Positions 1-9,145 of a DNA stretch of 64,000 nucleotides are shown here, in pieces. The notes under the pieces are model-generated. The model ran no database searches. It saw nothing but the letters and a program-made list of their open reading frames with translations, and was not told the origin of the DNA. The number at the start of each line of letters is the position of its first letter. Position 1 is the stretch's first letter. The DNA comes from Rhinopithecus roxellana (Eukaryota; Chordata; Mammalia; Primates; Cercopithecidae), in assembly GCF_007565055.1 (NCBI RefSeq), contig NC_044553.1, forward strand, positions 99,361,858 through 99,425,857. The letters are read 5' to 3'. Made by a program: the position numbers and the translations under genes.

Positions 1-2613
1 AAAAATATCACAATCCTAAACATATATGCACCTAACACTGGAGCCCCCAAATTTATCAAACAATTACTAATAGACCTAAGAAATTAGATAGACAGTAACA
101 AAATAATAGTGGGGGACTTCACTACTCCACTGACAGCACTAGACAGGTCAGCAAGACAATCAACAAAGAAACAACGGATTTAAACTATATCTTGGAACAA
201 ATGGACTTAACAGATATATACAGAACATTTCATCCAACAACTGCAGAATACACATTCTTTCAATAACACATGGAACTTTCTCCAAGATAGACCATATGAT
301 GGGTCATGAATCTCAATAAATTTAAGAAAATTGAAATTATATCAAGCACTCTGTCAGACCACAGTGGAATAAAACTGGAAGTCATCTCCAAAAGGAACCT
401 TTAAAACTATGAAAATACATGGAAATTAAATAACTTGCTCCTGAATGAGCAATGCATCAAAAATGGTATCAAGATGGAAATTAAAAAATTAAAAAATTCT
501 TCAAACTGGATGACAATAATGACATAAACTATAAAAACCTCTGGGATACAGCAAAGGTGGTGCTAAGAGGATAGTTCATAGATCTAAACGCCTACATCAA
601 AAAGACTGAAAGAGCACAAATTGGAACCTCAAGGAACAAGAGAAACAAGAACAAACAAAAGAGCTAGATTATTTATTTCCTTCTTCCAGCAGAAGAAAGG
701 AAATAACCAAGATCAGAGCAGAACTAAATGAAATTGAGACAACAAAAAAAAAAAATACAAAAGATAAACAGTTGGTTCTTTGAAAAAATAAAATTGATAG
801 ACCATTAGCAAGATTAACCAAGAAAAGAAGGGAGAAAATGCAAATAATCTCATTAAGAAATGAAACAAGAGATATTACAACAAACACCACTGAAATACAA
901 AAGATCACTCAAGGCTACTATGAACACCTTTACACACATTAACTAGAACACTTAAAAGGGATGGATAAATTCCTGGAAAAATAACAACTCTCCTAGCTTA
1001 AATCAGAAAGAATTACCTACTCTGAACAGACCAGTACAAAGCAGCAAGACTAAAATGGTAATTAAACAATTACCAAAAAAAAAAAAAAATGCCCAGGACC
1101 AGGCGAATTCACAGCAAATTCTACGCGACATTCAAAGAATTGGTACCAATCCTTTTGACACTATTCAACAAGGTAGAGAAAGAAGGAGCCCTCCCTAATT
1201 CATTCTATGAAGCCAGCATCACCTTATTACCAAAACCAGGAAAGGACATAACCAAAAGAGAAAACTACAGACCAATATCCTTGATGAACATAGATGCTAA
1301 AATCCTTAACAAAATAGTAGCTAATCGAATCCAAAAACATATCGAAAAGTTAATCCACCATGATCAAGTGGGTTTCTTACCAGAGATGCAGGGATGGTTT
1401 AAAATATGCAAGACAATAAATATGATACACCAAATAAACAGAATTTAAAACAAAAATCACACAATATCTCAATAGATGCAGAAAAAGCATTTGACAAAAT
1501 CCAGCATCACTTTATGATTAAAACTCTCAGCAAAATTGGTATACAAGGGACATACCTCAATGTAATCAAAGCCATCTATGACAAACCTACAGCCAACATA
1601 ACACTGAATGGGGAAAAGTTGAAAGCATTCCCGCTGAGAACAGGAACAGGACAAGGATGCCCCCTCTCACCACCCCTCTGCAACACAGTACTGGAAGTCC
1701 TAGCCAGAGCAATCAGACAAGAGAAAGAAATAAAAGGCATCCAAATCAGTAAAGAGGAAGTCAAACTGTTTGCTGATGATATGATTGTTTACCTTGAAAA
1801 CCCTAAAGACTCCTCCATAAAGTTCCTAGAACTGATAAAATAATTCAGCAAAGTTTCCGGATACAAGATTAATGTACACAAATCAGTAGCTCTTCTATAT
1901 ACCAACAGTAGTCAAGCAGTAAATCAAATCAAGTACTCAACCCCTTTTACAATAGCTGCAAAAAAATAAAATAAAATACTTAGGAATATCCCTAACAAAG
2001 GCGTCGAAAGACCTCTACAAGGAAAACTACAAAACACTGCTGAAAGAAATCATAGATGACACAAACAAATGGAAACACATCCCCATGCTCACGGATGGGT
2101 AGAATCAATACTGTGAAAATGACCATACTGCCAAAAGCAACCTACAAATTCAATGCAATCGCCATCAAAATACCACCATTCTTCACAGAATTAGAAAAAA
2201 CAATTCTAAAATTCATATGAAACCAAAAAAGACCCCACATAGTCAAAGCAAGTCTTAGCAAAAAGAACAAATCTAGAGGCATCACACTACCTGATTTCAA
2301 ACTATACCATAAGGCCATAGTCACCAAAACAGCATGGTACTGGTATAAAAATACACACATAGACCAATGAAACAGAATAGAGAACCCAGAAATAAACCCA
2401 AATACTTACAATGAACTTTGGGACTTGAGGGGAAGGGTGAAGTGGGGGGAGGACAAGAGATAAAAGACTACAAGTAGAGTACAGTATATACTGCTTGGGT
2501 GATGGGTGCAACAAAATCTCACAAATCACCACTAAAGAACTTACTCATGTAACCAAATACTACCTGTAACCCAACAACTTATGAAAAAATTACTTATGAA
2601 AAAATAAAAAATC
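1..2613 (+). mobile_element. Old L1 fragment (L1PB/L1MA-like), ORF2 to 3' UTR, internally deleted
   Basis: The window opens inside the ORF2 endonuclease region, so the 5' part of this LINE lies outside. ORF2-type sequence runs to about 2400 with many stops and frameshifts. It then jumps straight into the L1 3' UTR (GGGACTTGAGGGG, then a CACAAATCACCACTAAAGAA-type end), skipping the cysteine-rich C-terminal part of ORF2. The element finishes in an A-rich tail near 2613. The decayed frames put it among the older primate L1s. It cannot be mobile. Confidence 0.9.
1089..1843 (+). pseudogene. L1 ORF2 reverse transcriptase remnant, frameshifted
   Basis: Two overlapping open stretches (1089-1448 and 1406-1843) lie in different frames and together cover part of the L1 reverse transcriptase. 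The first holds the fingers/palm segment with RPISLMNIDAKILNK and HHDQVGF. The second holds AFDKIQ, TGTGQGCPLSP and the catalytic FADDMIVYLENP. The family converts L1 RNA to cDNA at the cut target. Here a frameshift near 1406-1448 and flanking stops make it non-functional. It belongs to the decayed L1 that fills the start of the window. Confidence 0.88.
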
Positions 2614-3029
2614 ATGTTTGTTTTTTATGTATTTTAATTTTTCACACTTTAATAGAAAAACATTTAAGACTGTGCACTTCTGTATTACAGAAATTGTTTT
2701 TTCTTGATAATAACGTTTCTACATTCCACTGTTGCTCCCTTGTTTGTTCCCTCAGTGTTTTTTTGTTGTTGTTGTTTTCATGAATATTGCGTGGAATTCT
2801 TCTTAATTGATCTTAATGATCTTTACCACACTTCTTCATTTAAGGTAATTGCCATTAAAGTAGCATTTCCTAAGTCATATTCCACAGAAGCTTCCATAAA
2901 TAAGTGTGATAAACACAAAGTTAACAAAACAGCAAAAAAGTTATGTTCTCTGCAGCCCTTCTCAGAGCCTTTAATACACTAATCTTCTCTAGGAATTTCT
3001 GAGAGAGGAAACAAAATAGAAAAATTTTT
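2614..3029. other. Unassigned AT-rich spacer
   Basis: No repeat family or gene is recognised between two L1 fragments. A short (GTT)n run lies near 2765. A 92-codon frame at 2704-2982 looks accidental: low-complexity start and no recognisable motif. Confidence 0.5.
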
Positions 3030-3811
3030 GTGATTCATCACATAAACAAACCTAAAGACAAAAAAACACTTGATTATCTCAATAGATGCAAAAATATCTT
3101 TCAATAAAATTCAATACCCCTTCATATTAAAAACTCTCAACATACTAGGTAGTAAGGAACATACTTCAATATAATAAGAGTCATCTATGACAAACCCACA
3201 GCCAATATCATACTGAAGGGGCAAAAGCTATGAGCATTCCTCGAAAACTGGCACAAGACAAGGATGACCTCTCTCACCACTCCTAGTCAACACAGTATTG
3301 GAAGTCCTGAGAAAAAAATAAAGGGCACCCAGGTAAGAAGACAGGAAGTCAAAGTATCCCTGTTTACAAACGACATGATCCTGTATCTAGAAAATTTAAA
3401 CAACATGATCTTGTAACTAGAAAACTCCATAGTCTGAGCCCAGAAGCTCCTTCAGCACATAACTTCAAGACAATCTCAGGATACAAAATCAACCTATAAA
3501 AATCACTAGCATTCTGACACACCAACAACAGTCAAGCTTAGAGCCACAAAAAGAATAAAATACTTAGGAATACAGCTAACCAGGGAGGTGAAAGATGTCT
3601 ACAATGAGAACTACAGAACAATGCTCAAAGGAATCAGAGGTGATACAAATAGAAAAACATTCCATGCTTATGGATAGGAAGAATCAACATCGTTAAAATG
3701 GTCATACTGCCCAAAGCAATTTACAGATTCAATGCTATTCCTATCAAACTACCAATGACATAATTAAAAAAACTAGAAACAACTATTTTAAAATTCATAC
3801 AGAAACAAAAG

Positions 3812-4114
3812 AGGCTGGGTGTGGTGGCTCACGCCTGTAATCCCAGCATACTGGGAGACTGAGGTGGGCAGATCACTTGAGGTCAGGAGTTCAAGACCAA
3901 CCTGGCCAAAAGGAGAAGACCCATCTCTACTAAATATACAAAACTTAGCTGGGTGTTGTGGTACAAGCCTATAATCCCACCTACTCTGGAGACTGAGGCA
4001 GGAGAATTGCTTGAAACTAGGAGGCAGGAAGTTGCAAGTGAGCCAAGATCACACCACTTTTCTCCAGCCTGGGTGACACAGCAAGACTCCATCTGCTCTA
4101 TCAAAAATTAAAAA
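3812..4114 (+). mobile_element. Alu element, plus strand (AluJ/S-like)
   Basis: It begins GGCTGGGTGTGGTGGCTCAC and has the dimeric Alu layout: AluI-type and GGTCAGGAGTTC motifs, a middle A-rich linker and a right arm. It ends in an impure A-rich tail. It is well diverged from consensus. No clean target-site duplication was found. Confidence 0.93.
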
Positions 4115-4204
4115 GCTATTAAGAAATCATAAGGAAAAGAAAATATATTTATCATTTATTAGGTGGAAGTAGATCATCACAAAGGTTTTCATCTGCATCT
4201 GCTC
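4115..4204. mobile_element. Tigger1-like DNA transposon scrap
   Basis: The segment with AAGGAAAAGAAAATATATTT and GGAAGTAGATCATCACAAAG resembles internal Tigger1 (pogo-like) sequence as I remember it. It sits between the Alu tail and the L1 3' end. It is short, and the assignment is from recall only. Confidence 0.45.
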
Positions 4205-4411
4205 CGATGATGGGTGCACCAAAATCTCACAAATCACCACTAAAGAACTTACTTATGTAACCAAATACCACCTGTATCCCAATCACTTATGGAAAAAATA
4301 AAAATAAAAAAAATGCTGCACTGAAAAGAACGCGTTGAATGCAAATATAATCGTATCTCCTTCCTGATCAAAAATCTTCAATTATTAATGAGAGTTCATC
4401 AATAACAGTAG

Positions 4412-4834
4412 CAGGGATCAGAAAACAATGGCCCATGGTGGACCAAATCATACCTGCAGTTTGTCTTAGTTCAGTCTTCAGACTATGAATTGTTTTTATA
4501 TGTGTTAATGTTGTAAAAAATCAAAAGAACACTACTATTTCGTGACATGTAGACGTTATATAAAATGTAAATTACAGTGTCCATAAAGTTGTAGTAGAAT
4601 ATACCCATGCTCATTCTCACGGTTCATGTCTGCTTTCATGCGACAATGAGAGTTGAGTCATTGTAACAGACTCAGACTTGGTTTATTTGTAAACGAAAAT
4701 GTCAGTTTACTAGTAATGGGAGATATTAAAGTGTATGGCCCACAAAGCCTAAACTATTTACTACTCAGAAAAAAATAAAAATAAAAATAAAAAATTTACT
4801 ACCGGGCTTATTGTAGAAAAAGTGTGCCAACCCG
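4412..4834 (+). mobile_element. hAT-Charlie remnant (MER58-like)
   Basis: The left end CAGGGATCAGAAAAC and the right end GTGTGCCAACCC are decayed, matching terminal inverted repeats of the CAGGGGTCGGCAAAC type. Between them are the recognisable blocks CTGCTTTCATGCGACAATG and TATGGCCCACAAAGCCTAAA. It is an old non-autonomous DNA transposon with no coding capacity. Confidence 0.7.
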
Positions 4835-7024
4835 TATGCTATAGGACAAGGTCTAACTCCCTTACCAAACAAAAGAGCGTTTTAAAATCTATCCCATGCC
4901 TAGCTATCCAGGCCAATCTCCCATATCTCCTACCTGTGTTTAAAAAACAACCACAAAACCTGTCTGAAGTTGCACTATCTCATGTGCAAATTATGTTAAT
5001 CAGTTTTAACAAATTTGCAAAACAAAATTTTTTAAGAGATATTGGATATTCAAAGAAAATTTGAGTCTTTTTTTTCTGTAATAACAAAAATACCTTAATT
5101 CCATTTCAAAAGAGATTTTTCATGGCTTACCAACCTCAAAAGCACTGTATTTTGGCTTTTCTCAAAGAAATCACTTCACCAGATGTTTGAGGGTTTTTGT
5201 GTACACATTTATGCCTTCAGAGATAAATTTATTGACTGCATTTACTGGAAAACAGCCCTTCCACAAAGGGAATGTAAATTTTATACTGAAAAATTTATCA
5301 CACATTTTTTTCTCTGAGGAATTTTAGTACTAAATTAATTCTTTAAATTATTGCTTAAAGCAGCAAAGCTTTTTTGGCATAGTTTCTAAATATCCCTTAC
5401 CTAAAAGATCATTTTGATAAAGCCAAAATACAAACCTTAGGCCAAACAACCACCACCACAATGCCTCAGATGGTGCATTGGTGGATGGAAACTACTCAGC
5501 ATTTCTGCATGGCTATGCATGGCCTGCCTGCTTGGTATGCATTGCTGCAGAGAGGCATTTTAAGACACAGAGGCTCTTAGCCCAGTGATAGCCTCTCTGT
5601 GGCATGTTTTTCAGATCTTGGGAATGAACAGGAATATTTACAGACAAGTCATAGTGTAACATGGTAATAATAAAACATACTTAATGGAAAAATACCAGAC
5701 ATACATCTAGCATCTTCTAAACCTGTTTTCCTGACAGAGAACTCAAATACAGTAATTTTCAGTTAAAAATCAGACACTTAGAAACCCCAAATTTATAAAC
5801 CAACCTGTCATTTTACTAACAAGAGGAGATACTAAAATGTCAGAATACTTCCCACATCTGAACATCTGAATTATACCCTCCCTAAACTAGGAAGTAGCAC
5901 TCCCAGACATTTGTTTGCATGAGGAGACCCAGAGAAGGATGCAAAGCACAAAAGTCCGTTATTTCTTCTGAGAATTAAATATATGAAAAGACTTAGTAAA
6001 CTAACTTGCCCTCAACTTAAAAATACATTGTTTGCCTTTCTCATATCATTGAGGCTTATCATTTGCAAAATTATGGAAATGTAATTACAGAAGACAGAAT
6101 TTTCAAAGAAAGTAGTGTGGCGTAGACCAGCTCCTTAGAGGATGCTTAATAAGAAGTATATGTGGCTGTTGAGGGGTGGGTATGTCCATCTCTCCCCAGA
6201 CTGGACATCTGTCTATGCTCAATTTGTATGGCTATGGCATTCTTTTCACATGACAGCTAGAGTTCCACAGCTCTCATAAATGATAAAACAATTCTATGCT
6301 TGCTGTTTCATTTGTTCAACAAATGTATCTGAGTGCTTTCACTAAATACTAGTCTGAGTCATTGCTGAGACAGGCAAATTGTGTTCCTTATAAAATATAC
6401 TTATCCAGAACCTTAAAAAAAGACTACACATAAGTAGTGATATCCATATTATACCAAGGTCAAGCAAAAAAACAATAGTAAACTTTCAGGAAATCACCAG
6501 TCATATTTTCCACCAGCAGTCTCTGGCTAGGCAGACAAGACGGAGTACACAGTCCATCCCACCACTGGAAAGTACTTCTTCATTAGTGGTGATGGCACGG
6601 GCAATGGAGCAGGCACAGTTAGATGCCAGCACAATAATGAAAAACAATGAATCATCACTAGAACTTTGCATAGAAACATATCTAGCAACTAAACCAATTC
6701 CGTTAAGCAGAAAAGAACATCAAGATTAAGTTGCTCTGCTTTAGGATACATGCAAAATAGACTTCTGTAATAAAATCACAAAACAGATAATACATTACAA
6801 AAAAGGTTTCTGCATAACAAAAATACTACGTATTCACATACTAGCAGCTCATTTACTTAGTTAATAAATACTTATTGGTTACTATCCTGCACAAGCATTC
6901 CTCAATGGACACAACAATTACACTGTAATTCCTTCCTTCAAGAAGTGATAGTCTAGAAAAATGTAATGTGGCACAGTAGAGCTATAGTTAAAATTTGTTG
7001 CTATCAGGAAGAAATGGAAATAAG
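4835..7024. other. Unassigned old sequence upstream of the full-length L1
   Basis: No gene recognised. 6845-7000 (AATACTTATTGGTTACTATC onward) weakly resembles an old L2-type 'ageing' repeat, and the young L1 interrupts it. The rest carries no motif I can name. Frames are short. Confidence 0.45.
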
Positions 7025-7036
7025 AGTATCAGAGGA
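7025..7036 (+). repeat. 5' target-site duplication of the full-length L1
   Basis: AGTATCAGAGGA here is repeated exactly at 13216-13227, directly after the poly-A tail. This is the signature of target-primed reverse transcription and fixes both ends of the insertion. Confidence 0.93.
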
Positions 7037-7045
7037 GGGGCGGAG

Positions 7046-7056
7046 CAAGATGGCCG
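7046..7056 (+). promoter_or_regulatory. YY1-type site at the L1 start
   Basis: CAAGATGGCCG lies about 10 bases into the element. The AAGATGGC core at this place in L1 is the known YY1 site that positions transcription initiation. It is intact here. Confidence 0.75.
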
Positions 7057-7430
7057 AATAGGAACAGCTCCAGTCTCCAACTCCCAGCGCGAGCGACACA
7101 GAAGACCGGTGATTTCTGCATTTTCAACTGAGGTACTGGGGTCATCTCACTAGGGAGTGCCGGACAATCGGTGCTGGTCAGCTGCTGCAGCCTGACCAGC
7201 GAGAGCTGAAGCAGGGCGAGGCATCGCCTCACCTGGAAGCGCAAGGGGGAAGGGGATCCGTTTTCCTAGCCAGGGGAACTGAGACACACAACACCTGGAA
7301 AATCAGGTAACTCCCACCCCAATACTGCGCTGTAAGCATACAGGCACACCAGAATATATCCCACACCTGGCCGGGAAGGTCCCACGCCCACGAAGCCTCC
7401 CTCACTGCTAACACAGCAGTCTGCCGCGAT

Positions 7431-7475
7431 CTATCCGCAAGGCAGCAGCGAGGCTGGGGGAGGGGCGCCCGCCAT
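7431..7475 (-). pseudogene. Truncated antisense ORF0 of L1
   Basis: Primate L1 5' UTRs can carry ORF0, a small protein read from the antisense promoter. On the minus strand an ATG at 7475-7473 opens a frame starting MAGAPPPASLLPCG, which resembles the ORF0 start I remember. A TAG at 7433-7431 ends it after 14 codons, against roughly 70 in human elements. The start context is therefore conserved but the protein is not made at full length. A longer antisense frame (7229-7534) begins only with GTG and is not counted. Confidence 0.55.
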
Positions 7476-7807
7476 TCCTGAGGCTTAAGTAGGTAAACAA
7501 AGCCTCTGGGAAGCTCGAACTGGGTGGAGCTCACAGCAGCTCAAGGAAGCCTGCCTGTCTCTGTAGTCTCCACCTCTGGGGACAGCGCACAGCTGAAGAC
7601 CAACAGGGGAAGTAGCGGGAGCCAGTGCAGACGCGAATGACTCTGTCTGACAGCTTTGGGGAGAGCCGTGGATCTCCCAACGCGGAGGTTGAGATCTGAG
7701 AACGGACAGACTGCCTGCTCAGGTGTGTCCCTGACCCCTGAGTAGCCTAGCTGGGAGAAATCCCCCACTAGGGGCAGTCTGACACCCCACACCTCACAGG
7801 GTGGAGT

Positions 7808-7936
7808 ACACCCCTGAGAGGAAACTTCCAAAGGAAGAATCAGACAGGTACACTCGCTGTTCAGCAATATTCTATCTTCGGCAAGCTCTGCTGCTGATAC
7901 CCAGGCAAACAGGGTCTGGAGTGGACCTCAAGCAAT
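7808..7936 (+). promoter_or_regulatory. 5' UTR block lost from young human L1s (ZNF93-associated)
   Basis: Between the GGGTGGAGTA and CTCCAACAGACC stretches lies about 129 bp containing CTGCTGATACCCAGGCAAAC. Hominoid L1PA3 and younger elements lack this block. Its loss is reported as escape from the KRAB zinc-finger repressor ZNF93. Its presence marks an L1PA4-or-older type or a separate catarrhine lineage. The boundaries are judged by eye from remembered consensus. Confidence 0.7.
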
Positions 7937-8065
7937 CTCCAACAGACCAACAGACAGTCCTTCTGACTGTCAGAAGGAAAACTATCAAACAGGAAGGACA
8001 CCTATACCAAAACCCCATCAGTACGTCACCACCATCAAAGACCAGAGACAGATAAAACCACAAAG

Positions 8066-9082
8066 ATGGGGAAGAAGCAGGGCAGAAAAGCTGGAAATTC
8101 AAAAAATAAGAGCGCATCTCCCCCTGCAAAGGAGCGCAGCCCATCGCCAGCAACGGATCAAAGCTGGTCAGAGAATGACTTGGACGAGAGGAGAGAAGAA
8201 GGCTTCAGTCCATCAAACTTATCAGAGCTAAAGGAGGAATTACGTACCCAACGCAAAGAAACTAAAAATCTTGAAAAAAGAGTGGAAGAATTGACAGCTA
8301 GACTAATTAATGCACAGAAGATCATAAACGAAATGACAGAGATGAAAACCATGACACGAGAAATACGTGACAAATGCACAAGCTTCAGTAACCGACTCGA
8401 TCAACTGGAAGAAAGAGTATCAGCGATTGAGGATCAGATGAATGAAATGAAGCGAGAAGAGAAACCAAAAGAAAAAAGAAGAAAAAGAAATGAGCAAAGC
8501 CTGCAAGAAGTATGGGATTACGTAAAAAGACCAAATCTACGCCTGATTGGGGTGCCTGAAAGTGAGGGGGAAAATGGAACCAAGTTGGAAAACACTCTTC
8601 AGGAAATCATCCAGGAGAACTTCCCCAACCTAGTAGGGCAGGCCAACATTCAAATTCAGGAAATACAGAGAACACCACAAAGATACTCCTCCAGAAGAGC
8701 AACTCCAAGACACATAATTGCCAGATTCACCAAAGTTGAAATGAAGGAAAAAATCTTAAGGGCAGCCAGAGAGAAAGGTCGGGTTACCCACAAAGGGAAG
8801 CCCATCAGACTAACAGCAGATCTCTCGGCAGAAACTCTACAAGCCAGAAGAGAGTGGGGGCCAATATTCATCATTCTTAAAGAAAAGAATTTTAAACCCA
8901 GAATTTCATATCCAGCCAAACTAAGTTTCATAAGTGAAGGAGAAATAAAATCCTTTACAGATAAGCAAATGCTTAGAGATTTTGTCACCACCAGGCCTGC
9001 CTTACAAGAGACCCTGAAGGAAGCCCTAAACATGGAAAGGAACAACCAGTACCAGCCATTGCAAAAACATGCCAAAATGTAA
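8066..9082 (+). CDS. L1 ORF1: L1 ORF1p, RNA-binding chaperone (intact)
   Basis: The frame is 338 codons, the canonical ORF1p length, with no stop or frameshift. ORF1p is a trimeric RNA-binding and nucleic-acid chaperone protein that packages L1 RNA in cytoplasmic ribonucleoprotein particles. Visible order: a basic, Ser/Pro-rich N-terminus (SASPPAKERSPSP, residues ~17-30), a charged coiled coil (~50-150, with LDQLEERVSAIEDQMNEMKR), the RRM (~155-250, with WDYVKRPNLRLIGVPE and TPQRYSSRRATPRHII) and the C-terminal domain (GRVTHKGKPIRLTADLSAET, then QARREWGPIF). The start is the ATG right after the ACCACAAAG leader end. The coiled-coil half is unlike young human ORF1p, whereas the RRM and C-terminal domain are close to it. 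The frame is probably translatable if transcribed. Confidence 0.95.
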   Translation: MGKKQGRKAGNSKNKSASPPAKERSPSPATDQSWSENDLDERREEGFSPSNLSELKEELRTQRKETKNLEKRVEELTARLINAQKIINEMTEMKTMTREIRDKCTSFSNRLDQLEERVSAIEDQMNEMKREEKPKEKRRKRNEQSLQEVWDYVKRPNLRLIGVPESEGENGTKLENTLQEIIQENFPNLVGQANIQIQEIQRTPQRYSSRRATPRHIIARFTKVEMKEKILRAAREKGRVTHKGKPIRLTADLSAETLQARREWGPIFIILKEKNFKPRISYPAKLSFISEGEIKSFTDKQMLRDFVTTRPALQETLKEALNMERNNQYQPLQKHAKM

Positions 9083-9145
9083 AGACCATCGAGGCTAGGA
9101 AGAAACTGCATCAACTAACGAGCAAAATAACCAGTTAATATCATA

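Larger units (their letters stand above)
3030..4312 (+). mobile_element. Second old L1 fragment, split by an Alu and a Tigger1-like piece
   Basis: 3030-3811 is decayed ORF2 sequence from the reverse transcriptase onward (AFDKIQ-equivalent, then the equivalents of the FADD region and the KYLGIQLTR region). It is interrupted by an Alu at 3812. The L1 3' end (GATGGGTGCACCAAAATCTC through the A-rich tail) resumes only at about 4205. Most of the ORF2 C-terminus is missing, so there has been a deletion as well as the insertions. Confidence 0.85.
7037..8065 (+). promoter_or_regulatory. L1 5' UTR with internal promoter
   Basis: This CpG- and GC-rich leader stands out from the AT-rich surroundings. 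It starts GGGGCGGAGCAAGATGGCCG, the L1 transcription start region, and ends just before the ORF1 ATG in the stretch GATAAAACCACAAAG. In the family it drives RNA polymerase II transcription from its own first bases and carries an antisense promoter. It is 1,029 bp, longer than in young human elements because of the retained block at 7808-7936. Confidence 0.92.

Noticed and set aside
6480..6660. Possible exon or processed pseudogene
   Set aside because: A less AT-rich patch, but no open frame of note, no recognised protein and no A-tail.
7229..7534. 101-codon antisense frame in the L1 5' UTR as a protein gene
   Set aside because: It begins with GTG, not ATG, and spans the region where the true ORF0 ATG opens another frame that stops after 14 codons.
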